Positions 6,289 to 13,329 of a stretch of DNA of 24,565 bases are shown in pieces. The position numbers were made by a program, and so were the translations under genes. Below the pieces are notes generated by a model that was not told the origin of the DNA, searched no databases, and saw only the letters and a program-made list of their open reading frames with translations. Source of the stretch: a virus; IMG/VR virus record IMGVR_UViG_3300020021_000246, positions 1 through 24,565 of that record. One strand, 5' to 3'. Every line of letters begins with the position of its first letter. Within the stretch, counting starts at the first letter, position 1.

Positions 6289-6638
6289 GAGAGGGGTACT
6301 GGGTGAATCTCTGGGCGTTCGCCACATCGCCGCACGGACTGGCTATTCCAGAGAAAAAGTTCTGGTATATGTCCTTCGCCGAGTACAATGCCTTCTATCG
6401 CGTCTGGGAGAACTCCCGCAAGCCGGAGCGGTTCCAGTGGGCCGAGATGATGGCGTTGCTGTGGAACTCCAACGGCGGTAAGCCCGCCAAAAGCGCCTAC
6501 GACTACTTGCCAGACGAGAAGCGACCCGCGAATTACGACAAGCCGTGGATAGTCAAGGACGTGGAGTCGCAGAAGCTTTCGATTATGCAGGCGTTGGCTT
6601 TTGCGGCGGGGGCGAACGAAGGGAAACAGCCAAGCTGA
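6207..6638 (+). CDS. Tail assembly chaperone extension (lambda gpT-like), made as a -1 frameshift fusion
   Basis: The -1 frame adds 143 residues to the first 138 of the chaperone, giving a 281-residue fusion, close to the size of lambda gpGT. The frame is open upstream to 6174 but has no ribosome site and no ATG, so independent translation is unlikely. Content: an acidic/Gly/Ser linker (KDGASPDDPDPA), then YWVNLWAFATSPHGLAIPEK, FWYMSFAEYNAFYRVWENSR, FQWAEMMALLWNS and YDYLPDEKRP. The aromatic-rich C-terminal domain is the part that, in the lambda system, binds the tail tube protein while the G part binds the tape measure. Ends 48 bases before the second antisense HNH gene. Confidence 0.8.
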   Translation, partial: GNGSEESRSSPAAGKDGASPDDPDPAIREGYWVNLWAFATSPHGLAIPEKKFWYMSFAEYNAFYRVWENSRKPERFQWAEMMALLWNSNGGKPAKSAYDYLPDEKRPANYDKPWIVKDVESQKLSIMQALAFAAGANEGKQPS

Positions 6639-6644
6639 AGTTAA

Positions 6645-6665
6645 GGCCCCTTGCTGAAGGGGGCC
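6645..6665 (-). terminator. GC-rich hairpin between chaperone and HNH genes
   Basis: GGCCCCTT (6645-6652) pairs with AAGGGGGCC (6657-6665), one bulged G, GCTG loop. It lies between the convergent stops of the chaperone extension (6638) and the HNH gene (6687), so it could end either transcript. The base run beyond it is not T-rich on the + strand and only weakly so (TTAACTT) on the - strand. Confidence 0.4.
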
Positions 6666-6686
6666 ATTGCGCGAGGTGATGAACGC

Positions 6687-7151
6687 TCAAAGTGTAGCAC
6701 GGGAGCGATTCATACGATAACGAAGCTGATACTCGGCGCGGCAAATCTTGCAGAAACGTTGCCGTTTCTTTCCTGGACGTCCAGAGATTCCGCTAAAGGG
6801 GTGACCCTTGCTGCACGTCAGAAGGTTAGCGTTCTGTGCTTTTCTACCGATCATCGCGGGACCCAGTCTCAGCCCTCTCTGGAAATTCACCAGCGGGGTT
6901 ACGGCTTCCAGATGGATCGGATTTACACAACAGCGCACCCGGCACAAATGATCGAGTTCGAGGCCTCCGGGAACGGGGCCGTTGCGAGTTTCCCAGTACC
7001 ATTTATGGGCTACTACGGTTTTCCCGTCAGCCTTGAATTTGGCGTATCCGCCGCGCGCTTCTCCTGCCATCCACAACCAACACCCGGTGTTGGGTTCGGG
7101 CGAAACGTGGCTCCAGAATCGTTCCAGTGTCGTAAGCTTGGATTTAGGCAT
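6687..7151 (-). CDS. HNH homing-type endonuclease (antisense insert 2)
   Basis: 154 residues. AAGGAG lies six bases before the ATG at 7151. Motifs: T-G-C-W-L-W (22-27), AHKW (48-51), LDHLCRVRCCVNPIHL (66-81) with catalytic D67-H68, N77 and H80. One C-x-K-G-H ... C-x-x-C knuckle follows (C113, H117, C134, C137), against two in the insert at 3196-3819. The two proteins share the core D-H-L-C-R-V-R-C-C-V-N-P and the G-G-Y-[AG]-[KR]-F strand but differ elsewhere, so they are relatives rather than a fresh duplication. It splits the chaperone genes from the tape measure gene, a spot where those genes are usually adjacent, which argues for an inserted mobile gene. The + strand frames over it are shadows. 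Confidence 0.93.
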   Translation of the reverse strand: MPKSKLTTLERFWSHVSPEPNTGCWLWMAGEARGGYAKFKADGKTVVAHKWYWETRNGPVPGGLELDHLCRVRCCVNPIHLEAVTPLVNFQRGLRLGPAMIGRKAQNANLLTCSKGHPFSGISGRPGKKRQRFCKICRAEYQLRYRMNRSRATL

Positions 7152-7197
7152 CGTGGCTCCTTTCAGTCGCGGTGTTTATGGACCGCCCAGCGCGTCA

Positions 7198-7223
7198 ACG
7201 CTGCTGCGGTCCTTTCTATTTTA
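7198..7223. repeat. 26-bp element shared by both HNH inserts, copy B
   Basis: Same element as at 3868-3893 (21 of 26 identical, TTTCTATTTTA at 7213-7223). It lies about 50 bases upstream of the HNH start on the - strand and 17 bases upstream of the tape measure start on the + strand. The following bases (CGC, then GAGGT) are also alike in both copies. Confidence 0.55.
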
Positions 7224-7240
7224 TATCGCACGAGGTGCTT

Positions 7241-10200
7241 ATGAGCGAAGTGATCGGTGGCGTTTCCGTTATTATTGAAGGCGACTACTCCGGCCTTCAG
7301 TCAGACTTCGATGCGGCGCAGGCGCTGGCCGCGTCAGCAGCTTCCAAGATCGCGGACGCGCTCGACTTCGCGGCGCCAGACACCGCGCCGGTAACTGCAG
7401 CGCTTCAGCAAGTCTCCGATGCGGCCACAGCCACGGGCCAGAGCATCGCCACGGCTCTCGACGTTCAGATTGCCGCGCCCGACGTGTCGACGGTAGTTGA
7501 TAGCTTCGCGGCGCTTAGCGACTCAGCCACAGCGTCCGCAAGCGCGATTGCGGGGGCATTCTCTGGCGATGCGCTGCCAGCTCCTGACACTTCCGCCATC
7601 ATTGACGGCTTCACCGCGATCGACACAGCGGCACAACAGGCAGCCGATACCATTGCGCAAGACTTTTCCGCGATGGCTATCCCCGCGCCCGATATCAGCG
7701 GCTTCACGGGTGCGCTATCGCTGGCAGATGAGGACCTCGGGAAGCTGGAGGCGGATTTCCTCGCGCTTGAAGGTTCGACATCTGGGGCGGCGGCTGCGTT
7801 CACTGGCGTGGCGGATGCCATCGGGCAGGAGACGACCTCGGCGCTCGATGGGCAAGCGGCACTTCAGGCCATCATCCAGCAACTCACGGACGGCGAGATC
7901 AGCGGAAAAGAATTCGTAACGATGTCGAACGCGCTCGCCAATGCGCTGGAGGCGGTGGGGGCTGAAGCGCCTGCGGTGGCGGCGGGACTGAGTTCGATAA
8001 GCGAGGCGGCGACGGCAGCGGCGGTAGGGGAGAAGGCGTTCTCGGATGCGGCGCAAGCCATTATCGACGAGCAGGCAAAACTGGACAGCGAACTGTCCAC
8101 TGCGCAGGGTGCGCTTGCCGAGATCCGCGACGCATACGCCAGCGGCGCGATTAGTGCGGAGACGTTGGCACGAGCGGAAAATGAGGTCCAGTCCGCATTC
8201 AGTGCCGCGAACCCAGCAATCGAAGAAAGCGGAAAGGCTGCGGACGGCGCGAAAGAATCGTTCAGCGCACTGAATTCGGTTCTCGGGGCCGTTGGTATCG
8301 CGCTGAGCGTTGGCGCGTTTGTGAGCTTCGCCGAGTCGATAGGAGAGGTTTCCGACAGCATCAACCGGGCGACGATCTCGCTCACTGCGTTGACGGGCGA
8401 TGCGGAGAAAGCAAAGAGCACGCTCGAAGGACTCGAGCAGATTGGAATGTCCGATGGCCTGTCAATGCCCAGCTTGTTGCAGGCCGCGACATCTATGCAG
8501 AACCTCTTGCCTGCCGGGACGGACGTGGTCGGCGTTCTCAGCCAGATCGCAGACGGTGCGGCGATCATGGGAAAGAGCGTTGATGCGGCAGTGTCTGCTT
8601 TTGATCGCATCGTTGACAGCGGAAAGGTGTCCGACAAAACGCTTTCGTCCATGGGCCTCAATATGGACAAGCTCAAAGAAGGCATGGAGGAGGCCGGGGT
8701 AGCTGCCGGTATTCTTGCGGACGGGACAAAGAAAGCATTCGCCGAACTCGATCAGCATGACCGAATTGCCGTAATGCAAACAGCACTCCAGCAGTTCCAG
8801 GGAGTTGCTGAAGACATCGCGAACAATACTTTCGCGGGCGTGTGGCATCAGGCTATCGCGCAGTGGGATGCGGATATCAATAAGATCAAGACGGACCTCG
8901 GGCCACTGACTGATTCGGTATTGCCGAATCTGAAGGCTCTCGTTAACGATGTCGCGGCGGCTTTTGTGGCCGCGTTCGGCGTGATCAACTACGCCGTTAC
9001 CAGCATCGTCGGCAATATAGTGGCGCTACAGACCCAACTGGTTGGCCTAGCGACCGCATCGAAAGACGCACTATCAGGAAACTTCGCGCAGGCGGGTAAA
9101 GACATCTCCGACGCATTTGCAAACGCAAGCGCGGTGATGACGAAGACGAAGGACGACATGGCCGCCAATTGGGCTGCCAGTCAGAAGACTATTCAAGACC
9201 TGATGACGCAAACGGCGACAAGCGTCACTCCGGTTATTACTGCGCTTGATAACCTGGGCGGTCACGCGAAGGATACCGCGAGTAAAATAGCCGATGCTCT
9301 CGCGGCGGTACAGTCATTCGATAACAAGGTAACTGCTGGCGGTGGAGTGGCCGCGCTACAGGCCGCTTTCGAGAATGCATCGAAGGCCATCAACATAGTT
9401 GCCAAGAACGATCTTCCAGAAGCGATAAAGGCTGTCGATGACTATACTGCCGCACAGGTCCGCAACGGTGCCAGTGCCAGCGTAATCATGCAGGCGTTTC
9501 AGGATGAGTCGAAACTAATCGGGCAACTCGCCAAGATTGACCTGCCTGACGCCGTTTCGGCGATGAACAAGTTAGTCGCCGAGTTCTCCGCAGCAAAGGA
9601 GCCACTCGGAATCGTTCAGGCCGCGTTCGAGCAAGAAGAAAAACTCATCGCCCAGTTGGCCAAGGAGGATTTCCCAGCCGCAAGCGCGGCGTGGGACAAG
9701 CTGATTCAGACGTTGAAGGAGACGGGCGCTCCACTATCGATACTCAACCAGGCGTTGCAGGACCATCAGAAGTTTTTGGACGCGGCGGCGAAATCAGCAG
9801 AGGCCGCGGCAGCCGCGATGGACAAGGCGGCGCTGGCCTACGCCAAGTTCAACCTGCAAGGTCCTGCGGCTACGCAGGCTATTAAAGACGCAGCGGCTGC
9901 CCTGGATAACCTCGGAATAATGGCGGCCAAAGCACCTGCCGCGATTGATCCGGTCAATCAGGCCATGATTGACTTCGGAGTCAGCGCAGGCAAACTCAAG
10001 GATGCGGTCCAGAACCTTCACACTCCCATCGAACAACTCACGACGGACATGGGAAACCTTATCGCCAAGGCTCAACAAACAGGCGATTGGTCTCCGATAC
10101 TAACCGCTCTCGATACCTTTGACAAGCGCATTTCTTTTATTGCCAAGACTGATCTGCCGGAGGCAGCCAGCGAACTCGAAGCGATGACTCAGAAGTTGAT

Positions 10201-12244
10201 AAACATGCACGCTCCTACCGATTTGGTAGTCGGGCAGATGAATCAGCTTGAGCCGATTCTAAAGAAGATGGCAGATGAGGACGTGCCGGGGGCTACCGCC
10301 GCATGGCAGAAGTATCTCGACTTACTGAAGCAGGTTCCGGCTGCGATCAAGGATATCCAACAAGGTGATACTGAGACGCTCCAGCAGAACCAGCAGATCC
10401 TCGCATCCATGCAGGCGCGCGGCGATGCGTACGGCTACATTCTCACTCAGCAACAGAAGGTGTTGCAGGAAGAGATAGCCATCGCCGAGAAGACCGGCGC
10501 AGACGCAAATGATCAGGTATTGGGACTCGAAAAGGTAAAGCTAGCGACTGAGGAACTGCGCCTCGAAAGTCACGGATTAGCCGATCAGGAAGTCGCGATG
10601 ATCGGCGATATTCTGAAGGGCTTCGACCAGATGGGGCAAGCGATGGCCGGGGCTATCGTCAATGGGAAAAACCTCGGCGATGCACTCGTTGGCGAGTTCA
10701 AGAAAATAGGGCAAAGTATTCTCGGGGACTTGATAAACGCCGCGTTGATCCCGTTAAAACTTGCACTGTTCGAGCTGATTGGCAGCCTGCTTCCTGGCAT
10801 GAGCGGCGCAATGAGTATCGTGGGTGGCGGACTCGGAGCGATGAATACCGCGGCGGGTACGGCGGCAACTGGGCTGACGGCTCTTGCAACCGCAGCCCAA
10901 ACGGCAGCGGCCAACATCAACGCCAGTGTCGGAGGAGCCGGAGACGTCAGCAGTGCGGGTGGCGGACTGACAAGCGCGATAGGTGCGGTTTCCGCCGTGG
11001 TCTCGGCAGGGGCGGCAGTGGCCAGCGCGATCCTGCTTGCTCACATCAGCAGCGATACCGGCCACATCGAAGTCAATACGCGTAGCTGTCTCGCTGAACT
11101 GGAGAATCGGCGGCAGGATGCGTGGGACCAATACAACGGGATGTATCAGCGGATTGGCGAGATACTCAACGCCGTCCAGGGGGTCGAAGAAAAGCTCTCT
11201 CATCTGACCGTCAGCGCCACGGCGGCAGCCTTGACTCCTGCGGAAAGCAAGGCTCTCGAAAGCGCGGGCGACAATGCGCCGTTGATATTCTCGGAGCTCG
11301 TCGCGATTCAATCGAACACCCAATATGCGCTTGCGGCACTGCAAAACATCAGCGGCGAGCTTGACGTAGCGTTCGGCGGAAACAGCATTTACGACATGCT
11401 GGCAGTGATCAACGCGTCGATCCTAACTGTGGTGTCCGCCATCAACTACGGCACGCAGTCGGGGAAGAGCTACAGCGAACAAGCGACGGAGGCCGCGCAG
11501 GCAGTGGCGGAGGACGTACAAAACGGGGCGATGAGCGCCCATGCGGACCTCAGCAGAGTCGATACATCTATTCAGGAGGCGACGTCTTCCGGTCGCACGA
11601 ATACCCAACTGACCGTGGACCAGCAGATAGCGAAGCGGCAGGACGATATCGCGACTGCACAGGCAGCGGCCAACGACGCGCGGAATATTGCGGATAGGGT
11701 GGACGCGCTGCGGTCGGAATACAGCGCTGATATCGCCGCGATGAACGATGCGCTGCGGGCGGGGAATGTCGACCTCGCTACGCAATACCAGCACGCGGCA
11801 GCGGCGGTTCAGGAGCAAATCACCCCACTGCTAAGCTCGACCGCAACCAATACCGGCAATACGGCGACGTACGTTGAGGCCGCAGGAAACCAGACGGCGT
11901 TCGCCGCGCAGGGCGCCGGGGTTCTAGTCTCCGCCGCAGTCCAGCAAAGCGCGGCGACGATATCTCAAGCCGTGATGGCGGGGGCTGTGGCAAGCGCCTC
12001 GCTCTTTAATACGGGACTATCTTCGCTGTCGTCTATCATCGGCGCGTTCGGGAGGGCTGGCGGCGGACTCCCTGGCGGCCAGACGGGCTTGCCGAGCGGC
12101 TCCGGGCTCGGCAATGCCAATCCGAACGGCACGCCGACCTACGCGAATCCTGGAATCCCTATTGGCGAACAGCCGGGATTTAATCCTAATCCGCCGGCCA
12201 CGGGCGGGATGACTCAGGCGCAATGGGAGGCCACGGGACAATAG
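7241..12244 (+). CDS. Tail tape measure protein, main part
   Basis: 1667 residues from the ATG at 7241, with GAGGT five to nine bases upstream; an in-frame start at 7172 lies within the promoter region of the HNH gene and is rejected. The protein is almost wholly Ala-rich helix with heptad-like patterning. It begins EVIGGVSVIIEGDYSGLQSD, followed by three 34-35-residue A-P-D units, hydrophobic stretches near residues 344-364 (VLGAVGIALSVGAFVSF), 1165-1190 and 1249-1269, and a 43-residue repeat block near residues 709-837 and 956-1041. Tape measure proteins fill the tail tube, set tail length and help DNA entry. The frame ends at TAG 12242-12244 after a Gly-rich tail; the sequence carries on in the +1 frame (next CDS), so the full product is probably about 2028 residues. 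At roughly 0.15 nm per residue that would be a tail near 300 nm. Confidence 0.93.
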   Translation: MSEVIGGVSVIIEGDYSGLQSDFDAAQALAASAASKIADALDFAAPDTAPVTAALQQVSDAATATGQSIATALDVQIAAPDVSTVVDSFAALSDSATASASAIAGAFSGDALPAPDTSAIIDGFTAIDTAAQQAADTIAQDFSAMAIPAPDISGFTGALSLADEDLGKLEADFLALEGSTSGAAAAFTGVADAIGQETTSALDGQAALQAIIQQLTDGEISGKEFVTMSNALANALEAVGAEAPAVAAGLSSISEAATAAAVGEKAFSDAAQAIIDEQAKLDSELSTAQGALAEIRDAYASGAISAETLARAENEVQSAFSAANPAIEESGKAADGAKESFSALNSVLGAVGIALSVGAFVSFAESIGEVSDSINRATISLTALTGDAEKAKSTLEGLEQIGMSDGLSMPSLLQAATSMQNLLPAGTDVVGVLSQIADGAAIMGKSVDAAVSAFDRIVDSGKVSDKTLSSMGLNMDKLKEGMEEAGVAAGILADGTKKAFAELDQHDRIAVMQTALQQFQGVAEDIANNTFAGVWHQAIAQWDADINKIKTDLGPLTDSVLPNLKALVNDVAAAFVAAFGVINYAVTSIVGNIVALQTQLVGLATASKDALSGNFAQAGKDISDAFANASAVMTKTKDDMAANWAASQKTIQDLMTQTATSVTPVITALDNLGGHAKDTASKIADALAAVQSFDNKVTAGGGVAALQAAFENASKAINIVAKNDLPEAIKAVDDYTAAQVRNGASASVIMQAFQDESKLIGQLAKIDLPDAVSAMNKLVAEFSAAKEPLGIVQAAFEQEEKLIAQLAKEDFPAASAAWDKLIQTLKETGAPLSILNQALQDHQKFLDAAAKSAEAAAAAMDKAALAYAKFNLQGPAATQAIKDAAAALDNLGIMAAKAPAAIDPVNQAMIDFGVSAGKLKDAVQNLHTPIEQLTTDMGNLIAKAQQTGDWSPILTALDTFDKRISFIAKTDLPEAASELEAMTQKLINMHAPTDLVVGQMNQLEPILKKMADEDVPGATAAWQKYLDLLKQVPAAIKDIQQGDTETLQQNQQILASMQARGDAYGYILTQQQKVLQEEIAIAEKTGADANDQVLGLEKVKLATEELRLESHGLADQEVAMIGDILKGFDQMGQAMAGAIVNGKNLGDALVGEFKKIGQSILGDLINAALIPLKLALFELIGSLLPGMSGAMSIVGGGLGAMNTAAGTAATGLTALATAAQTAAANINASVGGAGDVSSAGGGLTSAIGAVSAVVSAGAAVASAILLAHISSDTGHIEVNTRSCLAELENRRQDAWDQYNGMYQRIGEILNAVQGVEEKLSHLTVSATAAALTPAESKALESAGDNAPLIFSELVAIQSNTQYALAALQNISGELDVAFGGNSIYDMLAVINASILTVVSAINYGTQSGKSYSEQATEAAQAVAEDVQNGAMSAHADLSRVDTSIQEATSSGRTNTQLTVDQQIAKRQDDIATAQAAANDARNIADRVDALRSEYSADIAAMNDALRAGNVDLATQYQHAAAAVQEQITPLLSSTATNTGNTATYVEAAGNQTAFAAQGAGVLVSAAVQQSAATISQAVMAGAVASASLFNTGLSSLSSIIGAFGRAGGGLPGGQTGLPSGSGLGNANPNGTPTYANPGIPIGEQPGFNPNPPATGGMTQAQWEATGQ
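7373..7684 (+). repeat. Three 34-35-residue repeats in the N-terminal tape measure protein
   Basis: Units start at APD codons 7373, 7475 and 7580, with a fourth APD at 7685. Pattern: A-P-D-x-S-x-x-x-x-x-F-x-A-x(5)-A-x(4)-I-A-x-x-[FL]. Amphipathic helix pairs, protein-level repeat only. Confidence 0.6.
9365..9751 (+). repeat. Three exact-period 43-residue repeats in the tape measure protein
   Basis: Units start at 9365, 9494 and 9623 (129 bases each), with a partial fourth at 9752. Two further copies lie at 10106 and 10235. Shared pattern: A-[FL]-x(4)-K-x-I-x-x-[LV]-A-K-x-D-[LF]-P-x-A-x-x-A, ending near A-P-L-x-I-x-x-Q. DNA identity is low, so these are old repeats kept by function. Confidence 0.7.
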
Positions 12245-13328
12245 CGCCGCGCCGGACTGGTGGCTGAAAGGGACTCCGCAGCCGGGCGTCAACCAGAGCA
12301 ACGTGCCCCATTTCCTCACGGGCGGATTCGTGGAAGTCGGCGGTGTGGCCGTGGTGGACAAGGGCGAGATAGTCATCCCGTCCGATCAGTCGATAGCCGT
12401 GAAGTCGGGCGAGGCCGTCGTATCGAGTCCGCATCTGACCGGACCGTCAAACGTTCTGTTCACGCAACCGAATCCGGTTGACCTGTCGAGCCAAGATAAA
12501 GGCTTCGTAGACCATGGGCCATCCACTGACCCGGATGCGTGGAAGGGCCTCGCCGATCAGGTCAAGGCCGTTGGCGATTCCATCGCGGCGCAGGACAAGG
12601 CCCGCGCTGCGGTAGCGGACCAGATGCTCGTGTACCAAGCGGAAACGGCACACGCACAGCAGTTGTTGGCAACGGCCACGCAGTCCGGGAACAAGGAGCA
12701 AATCGCGCTGGCGCAACAGTACGTCGCGATGATGGGGCGGCTGATCGACTCCACCGTTTCCGGGCAGCAGGTCATCGCTACCGCAGTGATGGGCATTCCC
12801 GGAATTCAGGTGAACGACATTGCAAGCAGTATTGCGGCGGCCATTGCTTCGGGGCCGATGAATAAAACCCCGCTGATGGATCCGACATTCAGCCCCGCGA
12901 CGGGACCGGCGGATAAAACGCCGCTCCAAGACCCCAACTTCAATCCAGTCGCCGCATCGGCCGCGCCGAAGGGATGGCGGCCAAATCAGGGCTCATCATT
13001 CTCCGGCTACGATCCGTACAACACGCCGAGTTTTGACATTGGCGGACCTGTCGGGCAAGACATGCTGGCGATGGTCCACGCGGGTGAATGGGTGATACCC
13101 AACGTCGGGAAGATTTCGCTTCCTCCCGAGGTTATGGCGCGCATTCGGATGCCGAGTATTCCGGGCGCGCCGAACGTGCCTGACGTGCCGTTCTCGGCGA
13201 GGGGCGGCGGTTCGAGCGATAGCTACACATTCATCATTCAAGGCATCACCGACCCCGATGTGCTGATGCGGGAAATCTCATCGCGCGTCAAGACTCGCAC
13301 CGGCCGCACGGCAAAGTTCTCGAATTAA
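12243..13328 (+). CDS. Tape measure protein, C-terminal part in the +1 frame
   Basis: The +1 frame is open from 12213 and has no ATG before 12303, where a GTG with no clear ribosome site could start a separate 341-residue protein. Reading from 12243 it gives SAAPDWWLKGTPQPGVNQSN and then PHFLTGGFVEVGG ... DKGEIVIPSD, which joins naturally to the end of the preceding frame. Two copies of the tape-measure tail motif G-G-x-x-G ... G-E-x-V-I-P are present (about 12319-12390 and 13036-13110), with a helical, Gln-rich section between them (AHAQQLLATATQSGNKEQ). Such motifs usually lie at the C-terminus of tape measure proteins. I therefore read it as the same gene separated by a one-base frame change at CAA-TAG, whether programmed, mutational or a sequencing error. 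A separate minor tail protein is the alternative. Confidence 0.75.
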   Translation, partial: SAAPDWWLKGTPQPGVNQSNVPHFLTGGFVEVGGVAVVDKGEIVIPSDQSIAVKSGEAVVSSPHLTGPSNVLFTQPNPVDLSSQDKGFVDHGPSTDPDAWKGLADQVKAVGDSIAAQDKARAAVADQMLVYQAETAHAQQLLATATQSGNKEQIALAQQYVAMMGRLIDSTVSGQQVIATAVMGIPGIQVNDIASSIAAAIASGPMNKTPLMDPTFSPATGPADKTPLQDPNFNPVAASAAPKGWRPNQGSSFSGYDPYNTPSFDIGGPVGQDMLAMVHAGEWVIPNVGKISLPPEVMARIRMPSIPGAPNVPDVPFSARGGGSSDSYTFIIQGITDPDVLMREISSRVKTRTGRTAKFSN

Positions 13329-13329
13329 C

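Noticed and set aside
6651-7244. 197-residue open frame on the + strand
   Set aside because: Shadow of the second HNH gene; no protein-like pattern.
7864-8685. 273-residue Ser/Ala-rich frame on the - strand
   Set aside because: Mirror of the repetitive Ala-rich tape measure gene; composition follows from the opposite strand.
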